A stretch of DNA of 64,000 nt from Paenibacillus sp. FSL R5-0345 (GTDB taxonomy: Bacteria > Bacillota > Bacilli > Paenibacillales > Paenibacillaceae), in contig NZ_CP009281.1 in the NCBI RefSeq assembly GCF_000758585.1, positions 1,984,001 to 2,048,000 of the forward strand, written 5' to 3'. The notes under the pieces were generated by a model. That model searched no databases. It saw only the letters and a list, made by a program, of their open reading frames with translations, and had not been told where the DNA came from. Made by a program: the position numbers and the translations under genes. The stretch's first letter is position 1. Each line of letters begins with the position of its first letter. This document shows positions 17,621 through 26,513 of this stretch, one piece after another.

Positions 17621-18529
17621 ATGGTATCAGGTATAAAGCTATCTAAGCGAGACCGAATATTCCTAATTTGCATCTATACGTATGTGGCAATTGCATTGCT
17701 GTTAGTCGCATATCCCATCTTATATATTATTAGCGCATCCATCAGTGATCCGAAGATGGTTGCTTCCGGTGAAATGTGGCTCTTTCCAAAAGGAATTACC
17801 TTTAAGGGGTATGAGATTGTATTTCAGAACTCGAAGATTTGGACGGGGTATGGAAATACGATTTTGTATACATTGATAGGCACAACGATTAACTTGGTCG
17901 TTACGATGCCAGCGGCATATGCACTCAGTCGTAAGGACTTTGTAGGGCGTGGGTTTTTCATGGGGATGTTCATGGTAACGATGTTCATTGGAGGCGGTCT
18001 CGTCCCTACATACATGTTGGTAAAAGGGCTAGGCATGGTCAACACGATGTGGGCACTGGTAATTCCTGGCGCAGCGTCAATCTGGAATATTATCGTCTCT
18101 CGTACCTTCTTCGCGAACTCCATTCCAGCTGAGCTTCAAGATGCGGCTCAAATCGATGGCGCGACGAATATTCGATTATTCCTGCGGATTGTTCTCCCGT
18201 TATCGATGCCAATTATCGCAGTGATGGCCTTATTCTACGGGGTAGGGCATTGGAACAGCTATTTCGGCGCCATGATCTACCTGAATGATGATGCGAAATA
18301 TCCGTTGCAGCTTGTGCTTCGTCAGATTCTCGTTCTTCAGGAAATGCAATCTCAAGTAGGTGGCATTATCGATGCGACAGCTGCAGCAGCCCAGAACAAC
18401 AAGGCAGAAATTGCTTCACTTGTGAAGTATGGGGTCATTATCGTATCTACACTTCCGATTATTGCTGTCTATCCATTCTTGCAACGTTATTTCGTGCAAG
18501 GTGTCATGATTGGCTCTGTTAAGGGTTGA
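17621..18529 (+). CDS. CUT1 sugar ABC importer permease, YtcP type (importer C)
   Basis: Second permease, about 302 residues, ending GVMIGSVKG. The coupling loop is QDAAQIDGATNIRLFLRIVLPLS. ATG 17621 follows AAGGAGG; the earlier in-frame start at 17570 overlaps the upstream gene and has no ribosome site. An Ala-rich stretch (DATAAAAQNN) sits in the last external loop, at the place where the homologue at 5108 has a Gly/Ser stretch. Confidence 0.9.
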   Translation: MVSGIKLSKRDRIFLICIYTYVAIALLLVAYPILYIISASISDPKMVASGEMWLFPKGITFKGYEIVFQNSKIWTGYGNTILYTLIGTTINLVVTMPAAYALSRKDFVGRGFFMGMFMVTMFIGGGLVPTYMLVKGLGMVNTMWALVIPGAASIWNIIVSRTFFANSIPAELQDAAQIDGATNIRLFLRIVLPLSMPIIAVMALFYGVGHWNSYFGAMIYLNDDAKYPLQLVLRQILVLQEMQSQVGGIIDATAAAAQNNKAEIASLVKYGVIIVSTLPIIAVYPFLQRYFVQGVMIGSVKG

Positions 18530-18564
18530 TCTTAAGATACAAGTAAAAAAGGGGAGGTTTTTGT

Positions 18565-20178
18565 ATGACGAATTATCGTAAAACTGGACTCATGTTGTTA
18601 TGTCTTTCCATGTCAATTTCTATTTTTACTGCATGTGGATCGAGTAGCGATAAGGGGACGGCAAGCACAGAAAGCTCAGACACAGCCGCAGAGGTTCATA
18701 AGACGGGCTTTCCTATCGTGGATAATCCGATTGAGCTTTCTATTATGGCACCGGATGTAGGGCGTCAGGATTGGAACAAGATGCCTGTTATTCAGGAATA
18801 CGAGAAGATGACGAATATTAAGTTAAAGATTCAAAACGCCCCACAAGATAGCTTTGAGACGAAAAAGAATTTGGTATTTGCAAGCGGTACACTTCCCGAT
18901 ATTTTCTATGCGGCGGATCTAAAAGGATCGGATCAAGTTACCTACGGAAGTCAAGGATTGTTGCTGCCTTTAGAAAAATACATTGATGAGGGCTACGCAC
19001 CTAATTTAAAAAAAATTCTCGATGCAAATCCGGATATTCGCAAATCAATGACAACACCGGATGGACATATCTATGCACTACGCAATATTCAGCCATCTGC
19101 GGTATGGTATCGTGGACCGATGTGGTATAACGGGAAGTTCCTGAAGAAGTTCGGCATGGAAAACAAATTACCGCAGACAACAGAAGAGCTATACAACTAT
19201 TTGAAGAAGGTTAAAGAGGAAGATGCGAACGGAAACGGTAAAGACGATGAGGTTCCTCTATCCTCTGTGAAATTAGATGATTTACGGATGTTCTTCCTCG
19301 GATTCTGGGGGATGTATAACGAGGATATCTACGTAGATAAGGAGAATAGAGTACACTTTCCACAAGCTGAACCAGCCTACAAAGAATATTTAACCTTCTT
19401 GAATCGCTTATGGAACGAGAATTTGCTGGATCATGAAACATTCTCTCAAACAGATGAGCAGAAGAAAGCAAAAGGAAAAAACAATCAAGTGGCTTTATTC
19501 TCCGATTATTTCCCATACTTCACGCTTGGTGGTGAACCGAGTGAAGATAACCCGATGATGCAGCCTGTATCTAGTGATATTGCTGGAACACCTGTATACG
19601 GCAAGCATCCTGGTATTAACACCATTGGCGGTTTCGCGATTTCAAACACTAACCCGAACCCGGAAGCAAGTATGCGCTGGATTGATTACCAATTTAGCGA
19701 AGAAGGGTATTCGTTCTGGGCGTATGGACCTGAAGGTACGTTATTTAAATACAAAGATAAAGCAACAGGCGAGAAAGAATGGCTGCCAGTTCCAGATGGT
19801 ACGGATCGTGAAGAATACCGCGGTACAATCACGCCAAACTACGGGATTAATACACCAGGTTCCTATGAGAACAGCTATGTTTTAGGTCTTCGTACTAGCT
19901 TTGATGACTGGATTGACAAAGAAACAGCTACAAAGCTTACGCCTATTGCAAAGGCTCCCTTCCCATCGGTATTCCTGACGGTAGACCAACAGACGGAAAT
20001 CAAAACACTCCGTTCCGATTTGGATAAATACGTGAAGGAAATGGAAGCGAAATTCGTTACAGGTGCAGAGCCATTATCCAATTGGGACAAATATATCGCT
20101 CAAATGAAAAAAATGGGGTATGAGAAGCTCGAATCAACGTATCAACAAGCATACGATACATGGGCTGCTAGCAAATAA
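18565..20178 (+). CDS. Extracellular sugar-binding lipoprotein of importer C
   Basis: Binding lipoprotein of 537 residues. The signal peptide ends in the lipobox FTAC and is followed by a Ser/Thr-rich linker. A GGGGAGG ribosome site precedes the ATG. An EDANGNGKDDEVP loop resembles a calcium-binding EF-hand loop and is shared with the importer A binding proteins. As the last gene of the importer beside an N-glycan-type degradation operon, it is the candidate receptor for complex or high-mannose oligosaccharides or glycopeptides. Its natural ligand is not deducible from sequence alone. Confidence 0.87.
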   Translation: MTNYRKTGLMLLCLSMSISIFTACGSSSDKGTASTESSDTAAEVHKTGFPIVDNPIELSIMAPDVGRQDWNKMPVIQEYEKMTNIKLKIQNAPQDSFETKKNLVFASGTLPDIFYAADLKGSDQVTYGSQGLLLPLEKYIDEGYAPNLKKILDANPDIRKSMTTPDGHIYALRNIQPSAVWYRGPMWYNGKFLKKFGMENKLPQTTEELYNYLKKVKEEDANGNGKDDEVPLSSVKLDDLRMFFLGFWGMYNEDIYVDKENRVHFPQAEPAYKEYLTFLNRLWNENLLDHETFSQTDEQKKAKGKNNQVALFSDYFPYFTLGGEPSEDNPMMQPVSSDIAGTPVYGKHPGINTIGGFAISNTNPNPEASMRWIDYQFSEEGYSFWAYGPEGTLFKYKDKATGEKEWLPVPDGTDREEYRGTITPNYGINTPGSYENSYVLGLRTSFDDWIDKETATKLTPIAKAPFPSVFLTVDQQTEIKTLRSDLDKYVKEMEAKFVTGAEPLSNWDKYIAQMKKMGYEKLESTYQQAYDTWAASK

Positions 20179-20211
20179 TTTGTGAAGCTTATACATTCTC
20201 ATATTTTGAAA

Positions 20212-20246
20212 AACTTCCCGGTCATGCTAGGCATGACCGGGAAGTT
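20212..20246. terminator. Strong bidirectional terminator hairpin
   Basis: AACTTCCCGGTCATGC pairs over all 16 bases with GCATGACCGGGAAGTT around a TAG loop. On the minus strand it is followed by TTTTTCAAAA, fitting termination of the AraC gene; on the plus strand it closes importer C. Confidence 0.8.
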
Positions 20247-20271
20247 ATGATAATCCCTAAGCGAGGAAGGA

Positions 20272-22533
20272 TTATACGGTATCGTTAGGCTCAGTATTGG
20301 GATGATTATTATTCATCTGTCGATACTGGCCCGGGGTATAACCGGTTTCCTTTTTGAATTTTCGAATAAAGTTTGGTGTGTCGAGGTAGCCGACGCGCTG
20401 GATAATATCTTTTAACGGATCACTTGTTATTACGAGCTGTTCCTTGACCTTATCTAATCGTTTTTGCCAAATATATTGGACGAAGTTGATGCCGACCTTA
20501 TCCTTGAATGAACGACTGAGATGGGAAGGTGAAATCGTAAACGCAGCAGAAACAGATTCAAGGCTAAGTGAATGATCATCATAGTGCTGGTCGATAAAAG
20601 CAACGATATGATCCATGAGTGAATGTTCTTCTTTTTTATGCGTCTGCTCTACCTGTGTACAAATCTGAGTGGCTAAACGGTAGAAATTCTGCTCTATAAG
20701 ATGGACGGGACCATTCATGAAATGGGGAGAAGCAGACTGCATCATGTTATCCATTTTTAGCTCAGCTGCAGTTTTGAGCATGGTATTCAACAGGTCGAAC
20801 AGTACGCATCGCATCAGCAGGGTAGATCGTTGTTTATTATCAAGCCCATGGATGGCTGTGTGAATAATTTGTTTGGCGACTTCGTAGTTGCCCTGCTTCA
20901 AGCTTTGTGCAAGCTTTAATAGCTCGTTACTAGGGAGTAACACCGTTTGATCATGGGCACTGGATAGCTTTTCAAAATACACGGTGGTTCCATGCTCGGT
21001 CGATTTACGCAATTCGAAGGCGGAGCAAGCCTCAACAAAGGATTGATTAAGCTGCTGAGGGCTCTCATAACATTTGCCTACACCGATCATCGGGTGGATA
21101 TCCATTATGCCTAACGTATATTTACGAATCGCATCCACGATGTGAACGATTTGTGCAGCGAGTGCCTCATCATCTTCGAGCTGTAAGCTCACAATGAGTG
21201 CGAGCTGATCCAATTGCGGGAGCTCTACACCGTATATTTGTGCAGCAAGCGCTGGAAATTCAATATACGCAAGCTTGCGATGTACTTCTTGTCGCGCCTG
21301 AAGATGCTGCTGTTCTAAGTCATCCCAGCCCATCATCATGACAAAATGATGACTTTGGTCGAAGTGCAGATGAAAGGTATCGAATATTCCATGCGTCATC
21401 ATTTGTGCATGTCCATGCTTTAATAGCATGGAGAGAACATGGTTGCGTGCATAGGGCTCTTGGAGATCAACCTTGGAGCTATACTGCTGCAATGTTGTTC
21501 GTATATACTCGAGCTCATTTCCGGAGGCCAGTGTATCTGTTTTTTTGTTCGTGAAGCGAACGAGCTCAGCAATCGGAAGATATTGCATCCGAGCGAATAA
21601 TAGAGCGATGGCCGTTCCTACAATAGCGATCACAATGAATAAAATAATGATGAAGCTCCGAACATTAAGTACGCTACTGAAAAATTGATTACTCGCCATT
21701 AAAGTCACATATGACCAGCCATTGACATCCGATGTGACGGAAATAACCGAATGATCTTCATTGTTTATCGATAGATTATGTATGCCGGGTGGAAGCTCTG
21801 ATAACCGTTGGATATCCTGCTGGCGAGCTGTATCTCCATGGCCACTATAGGACAAAACACGTCCATGATTATCAAAAATATAAGTTAATCCTCGATAGTT
21901 ACCGAGAACGGAATCGATCAGATATGCCAACTCTTTCTCTTTAATAAGGTACATGACAGAAGCATATGGATCTGAGGTGTTGGGAATGATCGGCAGGATA
22001 TAGGTTAATACAGATTTCTCGAGTGGTGAATTTTGATTCAGCATGTTCGTAAGTCGAATGGATGGAAATTTGGACGTGTTTAAAGCAGTCACAAGTTCAT
22101 CATTCATCCAGCTTCCAAACTGATAGGAGCTACGAAATACATCCAGGCTATACATGCCATGGTTGGAATAAATATTAGGGTCATGATGATAGTACAGAAA
22201 TATATCCTCCACAATGGAATTGGAAGATTTGTAGCTATCTAGTGCCGCTATCGCGTCACGACTTTCATAAGGATCCAGTATGCGATAATGAGCGAGACGA
22301 GCGTCGTATGACATCCGTGACGCCATATCTCTTAAATCATTCATGCGTCCATCCACCACCGTTTTAATTTGGGTGAGCTGATTAAAGTGAGCATTTTCAA
22401 TCTCTTTTTGTAAATTATCGGTAGCATTTCGGTAAATGAAAACGATTACAAATATAAGCGGAATAAGAAGGATAAGTAGATACGAACCGGTGAATTTCAG
22501 AAACAATTTCGATTTGAAATAGTTATAGTTCAA
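20272..22533 (-). CDS. Membrane-anchored AraC-family regulator with extracellular sensor domain
   Basis: About 753 residues. An N-terminal membrane helix (LLILLIPLIFVIVFIY) is followed by a dCache-like extracellular region (about 35-290) and a second helix (IIILFIVIAIVGTAIALLFA). A cytoplasmic linker leads to a C-terminal AraC DNA-binding domain with SLESVSAAFTISPSHLSRSFKDK, then VGYLDTPNFIRKFKKE and GYTPGQYR. The start is set at TTG 22533, seven bases after a GGGGGA ribosome site. An ATG at 22581 in frame would add 16 residues but has no good site. It lies between importer C and the divergent glycan-degrading operon, so it is the likely substrate-responsive activator of both. It differs from YesM/YesN systems in joining sensing and DNA binding in one chain. 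Confidence 0.88.
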   Translation of the reverse strand: MNYNYFKSKLFLKFTGSYLLILLIPLIFVIVFIYRNATDNLQKEIENAHFNQLTQIKTVVDGRMNDLRDMASRMSYDARLAHYRILDPYESRDAIAALDSYKSSNSIVEDIFLYYHHDPNIYSNHGMYSLDVFRSSYQFGSWMNDELVTALNTSKFPSIRLTNMLNQNSPLEKSVLTYILPIIPNTSDPYASVMYLIKEKELAYLIDSVLGNYRGLTYIFDNHGRVLSYSGHGDTARQQDIQRLSELPPGIHNLSINNEDHSVISVTSDVNGWSYVTLMASNQFFSSVLNVRSFIIILFIVIAIVGTAIALLFARMQYLPIAELVRFTNKKTDTLASGNELEYIRTTLQQYSSKVDLQEPYARNHVLSMLLKHGHAQMMTHGIFDTFHLHFDQSHHFVMMMGWDDLEQQHLQARQEVHRKLAYIEFPALAAQIYGVELPQLDQLALIVSLQLEDDEALAAQIVHIVDAIRKYTLGIMDIHPMIGVGKCYESPQQLNQSFVEACSAFELRKSTEHGTTVYFEKLSSAHDQTVLLPSNELLKLAQSLKQGNYEVAKQIIHTAIHGLDNKQRSTLLMRCVLFDLLNTMLKTAAELKMDNMMQSASPHFMNGPVHLIEQNFYRLATQICTQVEQTHKKEEHSLMDHIVAFIDQHYDDHSLSLESVSAAFTISPSHLSRSFKDKVGINFVQYIWQKRLDKVKEQLVITSDPLKDIIQRVGYLDTPNFIRKFKKETGYTPGQYRQMNNNHPNTEPNDTV

Positions 22534-22746
22534 AGTGTTTTCCCCCTTTTTATGGCGTATACATGGAGATGTTCCTATCAAGCTATGAATACAGCAGGTA
22601 TAGATCGGTGCTTGAATCCTTATTTATATTCCATAATAGGATGTTTATAGCGGATAGTTATTTTTATGTCAAATGTTTTTTTGAAAATATATCATACTAA
22701 ATCAATAGAATCGCAGCCTCAGAAGAGCTGCAAGGAGGTCGTGCAA

Positions 22747-24135
22747 ATGAGTGACGCTAATGTTGTCGAGGAGCAAATTATTGTTGAAGGAGTTCACAAT
22801 TACAGCACAGAGGAGGAGTACGTTAAGCCGGAGGATTCGCAGCTATTAGATCAGCTGGAATGGTTCAAGGATCAGAAGCTGGGCTTGATGATGCACTGGG
22901 GACCTTATTCGCAGCTTGGACTTGTTGAATCGTGGGCGCTTAGTGATAAAGATGGAGATTGGTCACGGGACGATATTGATTGGGGGGTTGATTCGACGGA
23001 GCTGAAGCGGCAATACTTCGGGCTGAATAAAACCTTTAATCCGCTCCGTTTTGAGCCTGAGAAGTGGGCAGAGGTTGCTGCAGAAGGTGGCTTCAAATAT
23101 TTAAATTTCACAACGAAGCATCACGATGGCTTCTGTATGTGGGATACGCAGACAACAGATTATCGCATCACGGGTAAGGATTGTCCTTTCCATGCACATA
23201 AGTACGCGGATATTTGTAAGAACGTATTTGATGCTTTTCGGGCCAAGGGACTTGGGATCTCTGCCTACTTCTCCAAAGCGGATTGGCACACACCAACATA
23301 CTGGGCTCCAGGTATGGAGACGGGGACGTTCATGAATCGAGGTCCTTCGTATCCAACACAAGATTATCCTTGGCTATGGGAGCAATTCGTACAGTACACA
23401 CATGATCAGATCATGGAATTGATGACGAAATATGGCCGGATTGAAATGCTCTGGTTGGATGCGGGGTGGGTGTGTCCACAGAATAAGAATAATCCACAGG
23501 ATATTCGGTTGGGTGAAGTGGTGGAGAAGGCACGTCAGCATCAGCCATGGCTACTAAGTGCAGATCGTACCGTTGGCGGACCTTATGAGAATGTCGTTAC
23601 ACCAGAGCAAACGTTGCCCGCGCGTCCCCTGCATATCCCATGGGAAAGCTGTATTACGATGGGGACTGCGTTCTCTTATCGGTATGAGGATCATTACAAG
23701 ACGACACGTCAATTAATTCATTTGCTCGTTGAAGTTGTAGCCAAAGGTGGTAACCTGGCACTTAATATCGCACCACAACCAGATGGCCGCTTGTCAAGAG
23801 CAGCGATGGATCGGATGAAAGGAATGGGCAGTTGGCTCAAAGTCCATGGTGAGGCGATTTATGGAACACGCATATGTGCGCCATACTCCATTGGAAATAC
23901 ACATTTCACAAAAAAAGACGATATCATCTATGCTATCCATCTGTACTCAAAAGAGCAGGAACTCGTGATCAATGAGATTTGTATTCCACTCGAGCAGGCT
24001 GTGACGCAAATAGATCTTGTTGGCGGACAAGAAAATCTAACATTCGAACGAACAACAACGGGATTGATCGTTCATATACCAGAGAGCGAGCTTACGGGAA
24101 TTGCCCCAATTGCACATGTATTTCGCATAAAATAA
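22747..24135 (+). CDS. GH29 alpha-L-fucosidase (first of two)
   Basis: Family 29 alpha-L-fucosidase, a retaining enzyme removing terminal fucose. Recognisable segments are LGLMMHWGPYSQLGLVESW, YLNFTTKHHDGFCMWDT (residues 119-134) and the nucleophile region EMLWLDAGW with Asp238. The chain is about 462 residues, with no signal peptide, so it is cytoplasmic. ATG 22747 follows AAGGAGGTCGTGCAA; the in-frame ATG at 22666 has no ribosome site. An acidic N-terminal tail of about 35 residues precedes the catalytic domain. It is the first gene of the glycan operon and only 20-30% similar by eye to the next GH29, so the two probably differ in linkage specificity (for example alpha-1,6 core versus alpha-1,2/3/4 antenna fucose, inferred). 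Confidence 0.88.
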   Translation: MSDANVVEEQIIVEGVHNYSTEEEYVKPEDSQLLDQLEWFKDQKLGLMMHWGPYSQLGLVESWALSDKDGDWSRDDIDWGVDSTELKRQYFGLNKTFNPLRFEPEKWAEVAAEGGFKYLNFTTKHHDGFCMWDTQTTDYRITGKDCPFHAHKYADICKNVFDAFRAKGLGISAYFSKADWHTPTYWAPGMETGTFMNRGPSYPTQDYPWLWEQFVQYTHDQIMELMTKYGRIEMLWLDAGWVCPQNKNNPQDIRLGEVVEKARQHQPWLLSADRTVGGPYENVVTPEQTLPARPLHIPWESCITMGTAFSYRYEDHYKTTRQLIHLLVEVVAKGGNLALNIAPQPDGRLSRAAMDRMKGMGSWLKVHGEAIYGTRICAPYSIGNTHFTKKDDIIYAIHLYSKEQELVINEICIPLEQAVTQIDLVGGQENLTFERTTTGLIVHIPESELTGIAPIAHVFRIK

Positions 24136-24162
24136 CGAGTTGAACTATGGGAGGAAGAGCCG

Positions 24163-25449
24163 ATGCAACAATGGTTTACGGACGCAAAGCTAGGAATTTT
24201 CATTCACTACGGGATTTATGCGGTACAAGGCGTTGCAGAATCATGGTCTTTCTATAACGGGAGAATGTCTTATGAGGACTATATGAAGCAATTGAATGGT
24301 TTTACAGCCTCTAAATTTGATGCGAAGTATTGGGCAGATCTGATTGCGAAGTCAGGAGCCAAGTATTCTGTTCTAACGACGAAGCATCATGACGGGGTAG
24401 CATTATTTGATACGAAGTTCAGTGATTTGAGCATTATGAAGGCGACACCTGCCAAGAGAGATATTATTAAGGAGTGGTCTGAGGCGATTCGAGATCAGGG
24501 TCTTCGCGTAGGGATGTATTACTCCCTCATTGACTGGTCTCATCCTGATTATCCTTCAGTCTATGAGAATGGTGTCGTACCAGATGATTTGAGACATGTA
24601 AATCGTTATTCAAGTCCGATGGATGGTGTCCAAGATCCAGAGCGATGGGAGAAATTTTTGGCATTTAACCGTAATCAACTAGGAGAAGTGTTAACAGATT
24701 ATGGTCAGGTTGATCTGTTATGGTTCGATGGAGATTGGGAACGAAGCGCAGAGCAGTGGGGATTGCCAGCATTCAAAGATTATTTAAAATCATTTAATCC
24801 TGACCTTATTATAAACTCACGCTTGCAAGGGTATGGGGATTATAAGACTCCCGAGCAAGGTCTTCCCATTACGCGCCCGGAAGGGCCGTGGGAATTCTGC
24901 ACGACGATAAATACATCCTGGGGTTATGTGCATACAGACCACAATTATAAATCATTGAATCAAATGATCCGAATGTTCTGTGACTGTATCAGCATGGGCG
25001 GGAATATGCTGTTAGATATTGGGCCCATGGAGGATGGAACGATTGATCCTAGGCAGGAAGCGATCTTACTGGGATTAGGTGATTGGATACGTACACATGA
25101 AGAAGCCATCTTTGGAACACAAGAGGGTATTATGACACGCTACTATCTGGGTGGCAGTACATTGTCTCCAGATAAGAAGAACTTGTACCTCTTCGTTTAC
25201 GATACGCCGAAGGAGAACATTTGCCTCAAAGGGCTGTGTAATCCCATTAGAAAGATTACGGTGCTTCACTCAGGCAAGGAGCTCACCCATGAAATTCACG
25301 GTGGTGTGCCATGGTTTCACATACCAGGTACAACTTGGATTCATATAACACCTGAAGATATGCATGAACAAGTGACGGTACTTAAATTGGAATTCGATGA
25401 AGAAATTGAGATGTACGGCGGTTCAGGTGCAGTTGTAACGCACAACTAA
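24163..25449 (+). CDS. GH29 alpha-L-fucosidase (second of two)
   Basis: Second GH29 enzyme, 428 residues. Motifs run in the same order as in its neighbour: LGIFIHYGIYAVQGVAESW, YSVLTTKHHDGVALFDT and the nucleophile region VDLLWFDGDWE with Asp189. The C-terminal beta-sandwich is short. There is no signal peptide. The GGGAGGAAGAG ribosome site precedes ATG 24163, and the gap to the previous gene is 27 bases. Two adjacent, divergent fucosidases point to a substrate with more than one kind of fucose, as on mammalian or plant N-glycans or milk-type glycans. Confidence 0.9.
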   Translation: MQQWFTDAKLGIFIHYGIYAVQGVAESWSFYNGRMSYEDYMKQLNGFTASKFDAKYWADLIAKSGAKYSVLTTKHHDGVALFDTKFSDLSIMKATPAKRDIIKEWSEAIRDQGLRVGMYYSLIDWSHPDYPSVYENGVVPDDLRHVNRYSSPMDGVQDPERWEKFLAFNRNQLGEVLTDYGQVDLLWFDGDWERSAEQWGLPAFKDYLKSFNPDLIINSRLQGYGDYKTPEQGLPITRPEGPWEFCTTINTSWGYVHTDHNYKSLNQMIRMFCDCISMGGNMLLDIGPMEDGTIDPRQEAILLGLGDWIRTHEEAIFGTQEGIMTRYYLGGSTLSPDKKNLYLFVYDTPKENICLKGLCNPIRKITVLHSGKELTHEIHGGVPWFHIPGTTWIHITPEDMHEQVTVLKLEFDEEIEMYGGSGAVVTHN

Positions 25450-25478
25450 AGTACATTAACCGATAAAGGAGCATTCTT

Positions 25479-26507
25479 ATGGTAAATCGAAGTGGAGTAC
25501 CAGAGCCATACATTGTTTCATACGCCCCGAAACATTATCTGTGCAGACGAGCGACGGAGTCGCTTGTCTTGGATGGGAAGCTAGATAAGCCCTTTTGGCA
25601 GCATGCAGCATGGACAGAAAAGTTTGTTGATATTGAAGGGGATTTGCGTCCGATGCCAGGAAAGGATACGAGGGTAAAGATGCTATGGGATGATGAGTAT
25701 TTTTACTTTGGTGCAGAGCTGATGGAAGATCAGATCTGGGGAACGCTGACAGAACGTGATTCCGTTATTTTTTACGATAATGATTTTGAGATTTTTATAG
25801 ATCCAACAGGAGATTCCCATCAATATTACGAGTTTGAGATTAACGCCTTGAACACGGTATGGGACTTACTTCTTGTGAAACCTTATCGTGACGGAGGTCC
25901 TCCAATTAACGGTTGGGATATCAAAGGCTTGAAGACGGCTGTTCATATCGAAGGTGAGTTAAATAACCCGCACGCTGACAATCGGAAATGGACGGTTGAA
26001 GTTGCAATACCATGGAATAGTTTAAAAGAATGTGCCACGGATCGACGATCACCTTACGCTGGGGAATTTTGGCGTGTTAATTTTTCACGTGTTGAATGGC
26101 GGACTGAGGTTGTCGATGGCAAGTATCGTAAGCTTCTTAACCCCGACACAGGGAAACCTTATCCTGAGGATAATTGGGTGTGGTCACCACAAGGAATCAT
26201 TAATATGCATTATCCAGAACTGTGGGGCTATGTTGTATTCGTGAATGAAGCGGGTCCATATCACTTCGACATCCCTCGGGATGAACATATCAAATGGGAA
26301 TTACGGAAGCTCTATTATCGTGAGCGGAACTATTACGAAACACACGGCATGTTCACAGCCCATTTTAATGCATTGTGTAAAGAAGATACATGGACCATAG
26401 AACCAAACATTGAAACGACGACTAAAACTTTTATTATATCTGCACCAACATCAGATGAGACTTCCCGTCTTTACATTCGCGAGGATGGGTTTCTCTGGAA
26501 GGAGTAA
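25479..26507 (+). CDS. Stand-alone carbohydrate-binding family 9-like protein, cytoplasmic
   Basis: A 342-residue protein whose first two thirds fit the CBM9-like fold: LDGKLDKPFWQHAAWTEKFVDIEG, then TRVKMLWDDEYFYFGAELMED, DNDFEIFIDPTGDSHQYYEFEINALNTVWDLL, and WTVEVAIPWNSL with EFWRVNFSRVEW. No catalytic domain was recognised and there is no signal peptide, which is odd because CBM9 modules usually sit on secreted enzymes. Its stop lies six bases before the start of the transglutaminase-fold gene, so the two are probably translationally coupled and may work as a complex. AAAGGAG precedes the ATG. Function unknown; a sugar-binding or substrate-holding partner is a reasonable guess. Confidence 0.75.
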   Translation: MVNRSGVPEPYIVSYAPKHYLCRRATESLVLDGKLDKPFWQHAAWTEKFVDIEGDLRPMPGKDTRVKMLWDDEYFYFGAELMEDQIWGTLTERDSVIFYDNDFEIFIDPTGDSHQYYEFEINALNTVWDLLLVKPYRDGGPPINGWDIKGLKTAVHIEGELNNPHADNRKWTVEVAIPWNSLKECATDRRSPYAGEFWRVNFSRVEWRTEVVDGKYRKLLNPDTGKPYPEDNWVWSPQGIINMHYPELWGYVVFVNEAGPYHFDIPRDEHIKWELRKLYYRERNYYETHGMFTAHFNALCKEDTWTIEPNIETTTKTFIISAPTSDETSRLYIREDGFLWKE

Positions 26508-26513
26508 TCAGAT

